From JAHEDT01 sp963825615 (lineage in GTDB: Bacteria; Desulfobacterota; Desulfuromonadia; Desulfuromonadales; BM103): DNA of 64,000 bases. Where the stretch lies: contig CAWGTV010000001.1 of the NCBI GenBank assembly GCA_963825615.1, positions 1-64,000 of the forward strand, given 5' to 3'. A model generated the notes under the pieces. The model was not told where the DNA came from. It made no database searches and worked only from the letters and a program-made list of their open reading frames with translations. Positions 1-8,600 of the stretch are shown in pieces (the first letter of the stretch is position 1; each line of letters starts with the position of its first letter). Made by a program: the position numbers and the translations under genes.

Positions 1-769
1 TATTTCTGACTCTTGCCTCAAGGGAAGCATTCAGCCAGATCGAAGTCTCGCTCTGCAACGCCTGGTAGACCGTAACCGGAAGGGCCACCCATCCAGATGT
101 GCCTGCTCTCTCCCTCTACCAGGGCAAAGCCGTCGCAGGGGATCTTGCGAAGTTCATCCCAGAGCAGCGCCTCGAACGTCTTCTGGTTCGGCTGCGGCGG
201 CAAACCCAGGTTGCCGAACGCACTGCCGCGATGATTGGCCAGCCCCTCCAGGTCGATGACCGGGTAGCCCAACTCCGCCAGACAGTGCAGGTAATGGGTC
301 TTGCCGACACCTGTCAAACCGCGGAAGACCAGCAGCCGGCCCCAGCGTGCTTGCTCAAAAAAATCAAGCACCAGCCTGCGGAAGGCCTTGTGCCCGCCTG
401 ACAACTGGCGGGCCGGGACACCGGCAAGATCAAGGAACTGGGCCAGGGCCAGGCTGCGCATCCCGCCGCGCCAGCAAAACACAATCACGGGCAGGGCGGT
501 TGCCGCCTGCCGGGAAGCTACCTGTTTGACAAATGCCGGGATCTTTGGCGCGACGGATCTTCCCACACCGCGCCGCCGGGCATGCTGTTTACCGACCTGC
601 TTGTAGAGCGTCCCTACCTCGGCCCGCTCTGCATTGTCGAGGATCGGCAAATTGATTGCACCGGGGATGGTCGCCTCGGCAAACTCATCGGGACTGCGGG
701 CATCAACCGCAGGGAATGCACCCTGTCGCGTAGGGTCAGGGCCTGTTCCAAATGGATGGTGATCGACAT
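1..769 (-). CDS. selU: tRNA 2-selenouridine synthase (MnmH/SelU), frameshifted and 3'-truncated by the window edge
   Basis: Replaces sulfur by selenium (through a geranylated intermediate) in 2-thiouridine at the wobble position of certain tRNAs. The central 210 residues (650 down to about 95) contain the rhodanese active-site loop CWRGGMRS and a P-loop GLTGVGKT, the two diagnostic domains. Two breaks are visible. Upstream, the expected N-terminus (VDARSPDEF...IPGAINLP) is in another frame between about 735 and 650 and joins an ATG at 769. Downstream, near 95, the frame is lost after ESRHI and resumes as VALPVTVYQALQSETSIW up to the window edge. The family is normally about 350 residues, so the C-terminus lies outside. 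Either a decaying gene or, more likely, base-calling indels, since both missing parts are still readable. Confidence 0.85.
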
Positions 770-884
770 AACAAAACTATAAGTACGATGGTTATACTCC
801 ATATGGTCACAGCCAGCAAGGGAAAGCCAGCATGGAGGAAAAGGTTGACAAGGTGACAGGCTTCCGGTAGTTTGGCGCCTCTTG

Positions 885-960
885 TCGGGGGTGGAGCAGT
901 CGGGTCGCTCGTAGGGCTCATAACCCGAAGGTCGCAGGTTCAAATCCTGCCCCGCTACCA
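885..960 (+). tRNA. initiator tRNA-fMet(CAU), with irregular acceptor stem
   Basis: Anticodon loop CTCATAA (CAT at 919-921), three consecutive G:C pairs in the anticodon stem (GGG/CCC, the initiator signature), T-arm GCAGG-TTCAAAT-CCTGC and an encoded terminal CCA. The acceptor 3' half is one C short (CCCGCT instead of the usual seven bases), the 5' half reads TCGGGGG and does not pair cleanly with it, and an A:G mismatch sits in the anticodon stem. It is immediately followed by a strong terminator. Either a sequence-error-affected functional gene or a damaged copy. Confidence 0.8.
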
Positions 961-972
961 AAAAATTCTGAG

Positions 973-1001
973 GGGACCAGCTTGATTGCTGGTCCCTTTT
1001 T
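973..1001 (+). terminator. Rho-independent terminator of the tRNA gene
   Basis: Perfect 9-bp stem GGGACCAGC / GCTGGTCCC around a 6-nt loop, followed by five T. Starts 12 nt after the tRNA CCA end. Confidence 0.85.
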
Positions 1002-1101
1002 CTGTTGCGCAACAAAACTCTGTTTAAAGTTGGTTACTTGACAAAGCGCAGATTTCTGGAACTCTTAAGAGACTGTCCATCTTCTGTACACTGGTAACCC
1101 A

Positions 1102-1494
1102 ATGCCGTACACAATTAAATCCTGCAAAAACGGGATCTACTGGATCAGTTACAGTGGAACCGTTGATCTGGCAGTGAGGCTTCAGGCTTTGCAGGCCGTG
1201 GAAGATGCCTCGCGGCACATCCCGATCAGGGGCAACCTCATCGACTTCCGGGAAACCCGACCTGCTCTGCTCCTTTACCGGAGGAACAGTTAGAGTTCGC
1301 GGACCAAGGCCGCCGAGCGATCGGGCCCGACCGGGGCAGAAAAGCCGCTTATCTCGTCAATGACGTCCAGGCCGCGCCGATAGAAATTCTCGAGCTGGCA
1401 ATGAGTAACAGAAGAAGGGATCGAAACCAGGCTGTTCACAAATGAACTTGAGGCAATCAAACTGGCTGACAGGTGGTTGCTACCAGTCATGTGA
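1102..1494 (+). CDS. STAS/SpoIIAA-like hypothetical protein (frameshifted)
   Basis: About 130 residues when two breaks are bridged. The first frame (1102-1270) gives MPYTIKSCKNGIYWISYSG, typical of the short 'strand-strand-helix' start of SpoIIAA/STAS-like proteins. The second (about 1272-1435) gives LPEEQLEFADQGRRAIGP and AAYLVNDVQAAPIEILELA. The third gives VFTNELEAIKLADRWLLPVM then stop; an 'FTNELEAIxWL' ending is typical of this family. No catalytic residues are expected; these proteins are usually of unknown or phospho-regulatory/lipid-binding role. A second, intact member lies at 12438. Assignment by overall pattern only. Confidence 0.55.
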
Positions 1495-1590
1495 AGATTT
1501 CAAGAAGAGCTGTTGCGCGGTGGGTAATATGGCGCAAACCGTCGCCGGGTCTTAAGACTCAAGCCAAGCCGCGGGAAAACAATCGCAAGC

Positions 1591-1634
1591 AAACACATCA
1601 GGGGACTTGTTTTGCAAGCCCCCTGCTGTGTTTT
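1591..1634. terminator. bidirectional terminator hairpin between convergent genes
   Basis: Long hairpin AACACA-CAGGGG-CTTG / CAAG-CCCCTG-TGTGTT with few mismatches, A-rich on one side and TTTT on the other. It sits exactly between the 3' ends of the convergent STAS-like and CBS genes. Confidence 0.7.
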
Positions 1635-1666
1635 ACCCAAGAGAAAAATGAGCCGTGACGGTACAG

Positions 1667-2482
1667 TCAGAAACCGGGTTCGCCGAGCAGTTGACTGACC
1701 AGGCTTGCTGGCTGATGGTCGAGAACCCTGCCGATATCAGTCTGGGTCAGAATGCCGGTCATGTCGCCGTACTCGTCAACGACCAGCAAACGCCGGACGG
1801 CTTCGCGCTTCGAAGCCAACAGTATCGAGCGGCGCCGACATGAAGGGAGTGGTCAAGACCGTCGATTCATGACCGAGCCCACGGAGACGGCGTTAAGATC
1901 GATGCCCTTGGCAATATGACAAACCGTGACTCCCGCTCGGTAAAGATTCCCACAGGCCGATCATTTTCAACCACGACAATACAACTCACCGCCCTGCGTG
2001 CCATGTCAAAGTGCATAACGCGCCGAGCCTTGATCAAGAGCATTTTAGAACCTACGATGATATTCAGCCGTGAGACATCATGGATGCCTGAAAATGCTTT
2101 TTCCCGCAGAGAACGCACAAGGTCTGTCTGGGTAAGAATTCCAACCATGGCAAGGCGCTCGTCCAGAACCACCAGGTGGCGGATGCGGTGGTTGTAGAAT
2201 ATCCGGTAAGCCTGGGTGATGGTCATCGTCTCAGAAGCGGTTATTACCGGAGCATTCGTACGACTTCCTTCAACAGCAGACCAGCATGGCCAAGCAGCCA
2301 GTTGGCGGCAAAGACTACGCCCCGTTCCGTGGAATTTGCCACCGGCTCATCGTGAGACAGGACGATGATGCAGCTGATGCGCTGCTCGCTGATGAGCTCC
2401 AGGGCCTCCTGGACCCGGCTTCGGCCTCGACGGCATACACGGGGACAGGTAATACACGATAGTTGCCAATCGTCTGTTTCAT
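1667..2482 (-). CDS. CBS-domain protein, likely two CBS pairs (frameshifted)
   Basis: CBS domains bind adenine nucleotides and act as energy or ligand sensors. Reading from the ATG at 2482: MKQTIGNYRVLPVP, then in another frame a segment with ELISEQRISCIIVLSHDEPV. A clean 119-residue stretch (2226-1867) follows with HRIRHLVVLDERLAMVGILTQTDLV and VSCIVVVENDRPVGIFTERE, two classic CBS strand-turn-helix units. A last frame gives REAVRRLLVVDEYGDMTGILTQTDIGRVL and ends at 1667. Four CBS-like motifs in about 270 residues suggest a stand-alone tandem CBS protein with no attached catalytic domain. At least three frame changes are needed. Partner unknown. Confidence 0.7.
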
Positions 2483-2928
2483 AAACTTCCCGGGACTTGT
2501 TACAGGGGCAGATTCCGCCATAACCCTGAAGAGAACTGGTTATTCGCCTGAAATCGTTGAAAAAATTACTGATTTGACATTATTTTCATTTAATGCAAAT
2601 TTGATTCCATTTACCTGGGCAAGACCAAACTCGAGGATCACGTTGACACAGGACCCACCAACTCGCTGCAAATGAAAAAAAACCTACCTCTTCAGTGGAG
2701 CAGCAAGATGATTTTCATGATTTTGCGATTTTCCCGTTGGTGAAACCGAAAATCCTGAACCCGACAAGTGTCGTAAGGATCGCACCGAAAGACGGGGCGA
2801 CAAGGTGCGCTAACTTATTGGATACGGGGGGCCAAGACCTTTGGGACGATACGGGCAACGAGGACGGCAAATTTGGTGGTTCGGGAAACGCCTCATTTTC
2901 AGCCGCTTATGGATCGTCGACAAGCCTC
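2483..2928. other. 446-bp gap upstream of the CBS gene
   Basis: No convincing gene. An AT-rich patch around 2560-2660 could hold the promoter of the minus-strand CBS gene. Readable stretches on both strands (about 2695-2930) have no recognisable family; a minus-strand frame with a hydrophobic segment (LVAPSFGAILTTLVGF) may be a gene remnant. Confidence 0.4.
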
Positions 2929-3451
2929 CTAGGTCAACATCTCCTCATAAGCCAGTCGGTAGACGTTCAGATCCTGCTCCGAGAAACAGGTCACAACCAC
3001 CCGTGGGGCAGAGGCTTCCGTAGCGATAAAATCCAAGATAACCCTCAGGGCGATGCGGCTGGCCCGTTCGATCGGAAAACCATAAACACCGGTGCTGATC
3101 GATGGAAAGGCGATGCTTCTCAGTTTGTAGAGCGTACCGCCAGCTGCAGACTGCTTCGATAACACCCGGCCAAAAGATTGTCTTCGTTGCTATCCCCCCA
3201 TGCCAGACAGGACCCACCGTGTGAATCACATAGCGTGCCGGCAATTTGTGGCCTTTGGTGATCCGCGCGTCCCCCGTCGGGCAGCCGCCCAACGCCCGGC
3301 ATTCCTCCAACAATTGAGGGCCCGCAGCACGGTGAATCGCGCCGTCAACGCCACCTCCACCAAGCAGGCTCTGGTTGGCGGCATTGACGATCGCATGGAC
3401 GGCGAGACGGGTAATGTCCCCTTGAATAAGCTCGATCTTATCAGTCATCAT
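2929..3451 (-). CDS. macrodomain protein, O-acetyl-ADP-ribose deacetylase/Appr-1''-p phosphatase type (YmdB-like, frameshifted)
   Basis: Macrodomain that hydrolyses ADP-ribose derivatives such as O-acetyl-ADP-ribose or ADP-ribose 1''-phosphate. Visible: MTDKIELIQGDITRL, the invariant AIVNAANQSLLGGGGVDGAIHRAAG loop, GDARITKGHKLPARYVIHTVGP, then after a frame change near 3150 the phosphate loop FPSISTGVYGFP. About 173 residues, the size of a stand-alone YmdB. The start at 3451 (or 3448) follows GGGAGG with good spacing. It lies 41 bp downstream of a 2H-phosphodiesterase gene on the same strand and within 3 kb of a sirtuin, a coherent ADP-ribose context. Confidence 0.85.
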
Positions 3452-3492
3452 CTCAACCTCCCGGACCGTCGGCTCCTCCTGAGAAATCACCT

Positions 3493-4064
3493 TCAGATAT
3501 CTAGCGTATCGACAATCCGTGCGGAATCAAGTCGAGAGATCATCAGGGGCTGCCAGCCGCGCAGATCGTCGAGATCCCTGATCTGCTCCGGAATCGCCAC
3601 CGCCCACAGGGCATCGAACCGGATCACCGGCAGGCAGAGATCGATCTCGTCAGCCAAAGTTGCACGTGCGGACGGGGCCAGCCTTTGATAAAGCAGGCTC
3701 AAGTGCGGGGACAAGCTCATAGTCTGAAGGCAGCGGAACCCCGCTATGGAGAGCCCGAGATAACACGCTGATTACCGGGTTGTCTGGCAGCCTGACGAAC
3801 AGGGCCTGCGTCAGGCGGTCTGAGGCAACCCCGGCCAGGCGCGTGGCAAGCGGTCGGCAGCCGTCGGCCAGGGCCGCCATGACCGCCAGTTCACGCTGCC
3901 CCGGTGTACGCCAGGCAGGAGTAAACCGTGACATGCGGGACAAACACCGGCGCAGAGAATCGCTCCGCCAGTTCGATAATCAGAGACTGCACTACTGTCC
4001 GCTCCCGACAGTGCGGGACCAGCCAGAACGCGACCCGCGGCAAAGCTGCAAGATTCCTATGCAA
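3493..4064 (-). CDS. 2H phosphodiesterase superfamily protein (cyclic phosphodiesterase / 2'-5' RNA ligase-like, frameshifted)
   Basis: The 2H fold carries two H-x-[ST] motifs that open 2',3'- or 1'',2''-cyclic phosphates. Both are readable on the minus strand: FVPHVTVYS at about 3935-3910, following AFWLVP near the N-terminus, and SPHLSLLY at about 3710. Between them ELAVMAALADGCRPLA and DRLTQALFVRL are in a shifted frame, so at least two breaks exist. About 190 residues, as in plant-type CPDase-like proteins. The proposed TTG start (4064) follows AGGGAGA; this start is uncertain. The macrodomain gene directly downstream suggests a pathway from ADP-ribose 1'',2''-cyclic phosphate to ADP-ribose. 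Substrate not proven. Confidence 0.7.
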
Positions 4065-4187
4065 GGCATTCTCCCTGACATGTACTCGGTGAGCTATTCT
4101 ATTCCTGTGATTGCACAGCAGTCAAAAGAGTTTAAAATGAATAAGACAGGATCTCCACAAATGCACCGGCAACCAAAGGAGGAGACG

Positions 4188-4429
4188 ATGAGATACCGTA
4201 TGAATCTCGGTGAAGCCAGAGTCAGTCACCTGATTGGACAGTGCCTGCGCGGGGCCGGCGTTGATGCCCGAATGGATTTACGACCTCCTGGTCTCCAGGA
4301 ATTTCAGAAAGGTTGACTCATTACCCGAGGGGAGCGTGCATCTTTCCCCGAAAACATGCCGAATTCGTTGCCAGATACAGCGCCGAAGTCGAACCGACCC
4401 TCTGGGAGTCCTCTTTCCGCAAGCATTGA
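4188..4429 (+). CDS. small hypothetical protein, about 80 residues (frameshifted)
   Basis: An almost perfect ribosome-binding site AAAGGAGGAGACG precedes the ATG at 4188. The frame MRYRMNLGEARVSHLIGQCL runs to about 4270, continues in a second frame as PEWIYDLLVSRNFRKVDSLPEG and in a third as RKHAEFVARYSAEVEPTLWE to a TGA at 4427-4429. The helical, charged composition across all three pieces is coherent, so I infer one gene with two indels. No family recognised. It lies 85 bp upstream of the rubredoxin-oxidoreductase fusion and could share its transcript. Confidence 0.45.
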
Positions 4430-4513
4430 TCGGCCGCGACAGCTCCTTTTGCACATCTCTTGGCCTGCACTGTCGCTCAGGACTGCAGGCCGTATTTAAT
4501 GACGGGGTGACTC

Positions 4514-5992
4514 ATGACAAACACCTGGAAGTGTGAACTCTGCGGCTACGTCCACAACGGCGAGCAGGCGCCGCCGTTCTGCCCCGTTTGCGGGGCAGGT
4601 ATCAGTCATTTTTCCCGGTTCGAAATCAGGGCCGCGTCCTTACCTAAGCAAGCTGCAGAAGCCTGGCAATGCAGGATCTGTGATCACATTGTCCCAGGGT
4701 TCGGCGGCACCTGAACTCTGCCGATCTGCGGTGCGGCGGCGGCGCTCTTCCACCCTTACCAGGCGATGAGAGCGACGGTTTCCGATGGTGTGCGCAAGCT
4801 CGTCATCCTCGGTGCCGGTATCGCCGGTCTGACTGCTGCCGAAGAGGCGCGCCGGTTGTCTGGATGAGGTCCAGATCACCCTGGTCTCCCGGGAGAAGAC
4901 CCCTCCCTTCTTGGCTTAACCTGACCCGGTTCCTGGCTGGGAAGGTGCCAAAGAAAAAGGACCTGCTGATTCACCACCAGGGCTGGTTTGATACCCGTAA
5001 GATTGCATACCTTACCGGCGAGGCGCACATTATCGACCGTGAAGCCCGCAAAGTGACGCTGCGCGATGGCAGGCATCTTGACTATGACCGGCTGATCCTC
5101 GCCAATGGCTCCCACCCCTTCATGCCGCCGGTTCCCGGGAGCACCCGCGAAGGGGTCATGGTTCTGCGTACCCTTGAAAACGCCCGCAAGATGATCGGCT
5201 ACTTGCACCCCAAGTGCCGGGCGGTTTGTATCGGCGGCGGGCTTCTCGGCCTGGAGAGCGCCTGGGCCATGCGCAAGCGCGGTGCTGAAGTCACCGTCCT
5301 GGAGGGCTTTGACTGGCTGCTGCCCCACCAGAGTTGCCACCTGCCGCTGCGGCCTTGCTGCTTGCCCACCTCAGGGAGAAGGGGATGACCATCGAATGCG
5401 GCATCCAGGTCAAGGAGTTCACTGGTGATGAAGCGGTGCGTGGCGTGCTACTCGAGGATGGCCGCGCATTCGCGGCCGACCTGGTGATTCTTGCCACCGG
5501 CGTGCGTCCCAACAGCCATCTGGCACGGAGGTCGTACTCAAGGTCCACAAGGGTGTCATTGTCAATGACCGGCTCTTCACTTCGGACGGACATATCCTTG
5601 CCGCCGGGGATGTCACCGAACACCAGGGACGTCTATACGGTATCTGGCCGGCAAGTTACGCCCAGGGGCTGGTCGCTGGCGCCAATGCCGTCGGCGGTTC
5701 ATTGGAATTCCCCGGGATCCCCATGACCAATCGCATCAAGGTCCTCAATGTCGAACTGTTCAGTATCGGGCAGATCCAGGCGATCGATGCCAGTACCCGC
5801 CTCTATGAAGTGCAGCAAGATGACAGCTACCGCGGTCTTGCCTGCCACGACGGCCAGGTGGTCGGTGCAGCACTTTACGGCGACATGCAGCTGATGGGAC
5901 CGCTGCGAGAAGCCGTCGAGCAGGGGAAGCGCCTCCAGGAAATTGCCGAGTTGTTTGCATATTTTCCCGGATTACAAAAAACCGCCGGTTAG
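4514..5992 (+). CDS. rubredoxin-like domain fused to NAD(P)H:FAD oxidoreductase (frameshifted)
   Basis: Predicted soluble electron-transfer flavoprotein that passes electrons from NAD(P)H to iron sites of the rubredoxin type, likely for oxygen or peroxide reduction. The N-terminus has CELCGYVHNG and CPVCG (one [Fe(SCys)4] knuckle pair), then a second CRICDHI...CPICGA pair. The flavoprotein follows: GAGIAGLTAAEEARR (FAD Rossmann), GRHLDYDRLILANGS, GGGLLGLESAWAMRKRG (NAD Rossmann), DLVILATGVRPN, ILAAGDVTE, and a C-terminal dimer domain to QKTAG. Frames change at about 4710, 4865, 4905, 5335 and 5525; bridged, the protein is about 490 residues. Nearby is a second rubredoxin-like gene (6967). A true double knuckle before the flavoprotein is unusual. 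Confidence 0.8.
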
Positions 5993-6121
5993 CCTCGCAC
6001 CCCTTTTAGCCCCAGGCAGAGCCTCGATACGATACACAGGGCCGCCCGGATAAAGTGGTTTGAATTGCTGGTTGCCGCGGCCACGGCATTCAGCAACTCC
6101 GGCTTGGAGGACTCCCGAAAA

Positions 6122-6874
6122 ATGATTCACAATCAAGAACAGATCCCACACAGGCCAGAGCCCTGATCTGTAAGGCGTGAGAGAATCGTTGCTTTTTCCG
6201 GAGCGGGGATCTCAACGGAATCAGGCCTGGCAGATTTTCGCAGCCAGGGGGGCTTGTGGGAGCGCTATCGCATCGTGACCTTTCAGGAGTTTCTCGCCTG
6301 CCATGAAAGCCGCGTCGAGTACTGGTCGATGCGCCGTGAGCTGATTCCAGGGTTACTTGCGGCGCGGCCCAATCCAGCACACTACGCGCTTGCCAAACTG
6401 GAGCAGACGGGCCAATTGCGGTGCGTCATCACGCAAAACATCGATGGCCTGCACCAGTCCGCCGGCAGTCAACGGGTCATAGAACTGCACGGCACGAACA
6501 TGACTGCCTCGTGCCTGAACTGCCACAGTCAATGGCCGATTGCAGAGATCCAGCAGCGTCTTGAAGCGGGCGATCTCGATCCGCACTGCACCGCATGTCA
6601 CGGGCTGATCAAACCAGACACGGTTTCTTTCGGCCAGGCGATGCCGGTCGCGTCCATGGAAGACGCCTACCAGGAGGCCACAGCTTGCGACCTGCTGTTG
6701 ATGATCGGCTCTTCCCCTTGGAAGTTCAACCCGCCAATCAACTCCCTCTGGTGGCTCATCAAAGAGGTGCCCAACTCGATCTTTATCAACCGTACCGCCA
6801 CATCCTACGATCACCTTGCGGCGGTAGGTTTAGCCGGGAACGCGGGCAGGGTCTTGGCCACCCTGGCAGAGTAA
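6122..6874 (+). CDS. cobB: NAD-dependent protein deacylase, sirtuin CobB (N-terminal frameshifts)
   Basis: Removes acetyl groups from lysines, consuming NAD and releasing O-acetyl-ADP-ribose and nicotinamide. Visible: VAFSGAGISTESGLADFRS (NAD loop), CVITQNIDGLHQSAGS, catalytic His in VIELHGTN, a zinc ribbon CLNCHS...CTACHG, DTVSFGQAMP and MIGSSP. The in-frame part begins at about 6177. The expected first 18 residues (MIHNQEQI, QARALICKA) are readable from the ATG at 6122 in other frames, so two breaks are placed between 6145 and 6180. Ends 16 bp before a strong terminator. Its by-product is a substrate for the macrodomain protein encoded 3 kb upstream. Confidence 0.88.
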
Positions 6875-6889
6875 CATTTCCAGAAACAC

Positions 6890-6920
6890 GAAGGGCCCGC
6901 CATGATGGGCGGGCCCTTCT
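6890..6920 (+). terminator. terminator hairpin after cobB
   Basis: Perfect 11-bp stem AAGGGCCCGCC / GGCGGGCCCTT with a 6-nt loop, 15 bp after the cobB stop. The downstream T run is weak, but the symmetric hairpin would also serve the convergent minus-strand gene at 6967. Confidence 0.7.
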
Positions 6921-6966
6921 CTATCACGCATGGCATCCTGAGCAACAGGCGCCTGATCTCGTTCAG

Positions 6967-7077
6967 TTATTGCGACTGCTTGACAAAAACAGTCTGCTCA
7001 TTGCACTCCGGGCACTTCTTCGGCTTGCAACGGCCTTCTTTTTCATAACCACACTTTTCACAATTCCATACGGCCAT
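6967..7077 (-). CDS. 36-residue RCKP-type rubredoxin-like protein
   Basis: Complete 36-codon gene with a clear ribosome-binding site (AAGGAG, 7 nt before ATG). The sequence reads MAVWNCEKCGYEKEGRCKPK, followed by KCPECNEQ and a short tail. The pairs C6/C9 and C22/C25 form a minimal iron or zinc knuckle; the GRCKPKKCP string defines the small 'RCKP-type' rubredoxin-like domain known from strict anaerobes, often linked to oxidative-stress proteins. Function undefined; a single-metal electron carrier is plausible. Two AT-rich perfect palindromes upstream (7106-7125, 7158-7171) suggest repressor control. Confidence 0.8.
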   Translation of the reverse strand: MAVWNCEKCGYEKEGRCKPKKCPECNEQTVFVKQSQ

Positions 7078-7105
7078 AAGCAGCTCCTTGTAATTGAAGA
7101 TGGAT

Positions 7106-7125
7106 ATGGTTTTATTTAAAACCAT
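7106..7125 (-). promoter_or_regulatory. palindromic operator candidate upstream of the RCKP gene
   Basis: ATGGTTTTATTTAAAACCAT: 8-bp inverted repeats with a 4-bp spacer, 29 bp upstream of the start codon. The shape is like Fur/PerR-class operators; the regulator is not identified. Confidence 0.5.
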
Positions 7126-7157
7126 CAGACCCCGTCTGTCAAGTCTTGTTTTATGGG

Positions 7158-7171
7158 CGTTTTATAAAACG
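7158..7171. promoter_or_regulatory. second AT-rich palindrome
   Basis: Perfect 14-bp palindrome CGTTTTATAAAACG. It shares the GTTTTA/TAAAAC core with the palindrome at 7106 and is 33 bp farther from the RCKP gene. Confidence 0.45.
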
Positions 7172-7284
7172 AGCTGGGATTCAGAGGTCCTCGGCTCGGT
7201 TGGCCGCTGCGTTACAGTTATGAACAAAATATCGCCCAGGGGCATTCGTGCGAGCCGATATTTCTTGCGACAGCCCTTGCTTCT

Positions 7285-8002
7285 TCAACTGGCAGAGATG
7301 CATCTGATGTCCTGACTGGTGCCTGCAAGGGATGCATTTCCTGGATCTGACATAGAACCTCCGCATAAGAGTATCATTACTTTCCGGCAAGTATAACATC
7401 TCTGCAAAGGCTTGCGACCAGCCGGCACAAAACCATAACCTTCTTCCTCGGTCAGCAGGATGGCCTCGGCAACTTCACGCAGCGACTTGCGTTTATCCAT
7501 TGCCAGTTTCTGCAGCCGTCGGAAAGCTTCCAGCTTCATGTAGTTCGCGCTTCATCGAAAACTCCCTGGCCCGATCGATCACCTTTCGGGCAGCAAGCAG
7601 CCTGGAAGCCTGGCGACCTCTCCGCGCAGGCTGGACAGTTCGATGAACTGGTGAATAGCCAGATCCACGGCGGCGAACAGGCTCGGCGCGCACCGGCTTG
7701 CCCACGTTGTCCATCGTCGACGCCAGCCAGACCAGCCGCTGATACCGGTTTCGGGAATTGGCAGTCACCAGGACGATCGGCACAGGCTTGATTTTGCCTA
7801 TTTTTTCAGCAGCACTGACGCCATCCATAACAGGCATGCCGACGTCCATCACCACCAGCAGAACGTCCTGATGGGTTACAATTTCAATGGCCTGCACACC
7901 GTTTTCAGCTTCGAGAACTTCGTCAAACCCGTAACCGGCGACGATTTCAGCGACCTGCCGCCGCAGAAGCGACTCATCATCAACAACCAACGCACGTTTC
8001 AT
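7285..8002 (-). CDS. response regulator with ANTAR RNA-binding domain (frameshifted)
   Basis: The receiver domain begins at the ATG at 8002 (MKRALVVDDESLLRR), with the acidic DD pair, the phospho-acceptor region LLVVMDVGMPVMDGV, a TAN and a KP motif. After breaks between about 7700 and 7540, the C-terminus shows EAFRRLQKLAMDKRKSLREV and AEAILLTEEE, the hallmark of the ANTAR domain that antiterminates transcription by binding paired hexaloop RNA. The reading frame runs on to 7285, but family members usually stop just after LLTEE, so the natural end is probably near 7400. Divergent from hypA. The cognate kinase is not in the window. Confidence 0.75.
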
Positions 8003-8177
8003 TATTTGGACCCCTGGCAAAGCAAGTTGTACGGTTGAAGATGACTCTTGCATCAGCAGTGCCGTAATCACAGTGACTGCTCAGCACCCGGCGAAAAAAC
8101 CAATTGAATGCAATGCGAGGGGGTTCTGCCAGGCATCTTGAGAGTGTCCTGAGCAGCGGTGAATGCCCGTTGATATA

Positions 8178-8207
8178 TTGATTTTTACCGTCAAGACACT
8201 ATAGTGT
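8178..8207 (+). promoter_or_regulatory. candidate promoter with overlapping palindrome ahead of hypA
   Basis: TTGATT (8178-8183), 16-bp spacer, TATAGT (8200-8205) resembles a sigma-70 promoter. The -10 lies inside a perfect 12-bp palindrome ACACTATAGTGT (8196-8207). It is 47 bp upstream of the hypA start; a repressor bound there would block the promoter. Inference from sequence only. Confidence 0.45.
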
Positions 8208-8253
8208 GAAAGGGTTTAAAGCTTCAGGGCTTTTTGAGCAAACGAGCAATCCC

Positions 8254-8599
8254 TTGCATGAACTCAGCCTGACACAAAGCATCATTGAGCTTGCCATCCA
8301 CCATGCCAACCGCGAGAACGCCGTGGCGATTCGAAGTATCACCGTGGAAATCGGCGCTCTGTCAGGTGTGGTTGCCGATGCCGTCGAGTTCGCTTTCGAT
8401 GTCTGCTGCAAGGGGACCATGGCGGACGGCGCCCAGCTGGATATCCGTCGTATCACCGGAGTTGGCCTCTGCCTCGAATGCCACCGTGAGTCACAGCTCG
8501 AGGCCCTGACGCATGTCTGCCCGCACTGTGGACGCCTGTCAATGGAAACCGTGCAGGGGCAGGAAATGAAATTTATCGAGATGGAGGGAGATCAATTGA
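8254..8599 (+). CDS. hypA: hydrogenase nickel-insertion protein HypA
   Basis: Delivers nickel to [NiFe]-hydrogenase together with HypB. The start is a TTG at 8254: only this gives the obligatory N-terminal MHEL, whose His2 binds nickel, and brings the length to the usual 113 residues. ELSLTQSIIELA and VEIGALSGVVADAVEFAFDV are typical, and the zinc site is CLEC...CPHC (residues about 73-92). The current sequence reads through into hypB; the expected stop TGA at 8597 is one frame off, so a break is placed in the last codons. First gene of a hypABCDE run. Confidence 0.88.
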
Positions 8600-8600
8600 C

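Noticed and set aside
2695..3162. 155-residue plus-strand reading frame
   Set aside because: Half of it is antisense to the macrodomain gene and the rest has no ribosome-binding site or family.
3780..4316. 178-residue plus-strand reading frame
   Set aside because: Lies antisense to the 2H phosphodiesterase gene, whose two HxT/HxS motifs are clear; composition is arginine-rich shadow coding.
7181..7399. 72-residue minus-strand frame after the ANTAR regulator
   Set aside because: Overlaps the run-on of the regulator gene; no start signal and no family.
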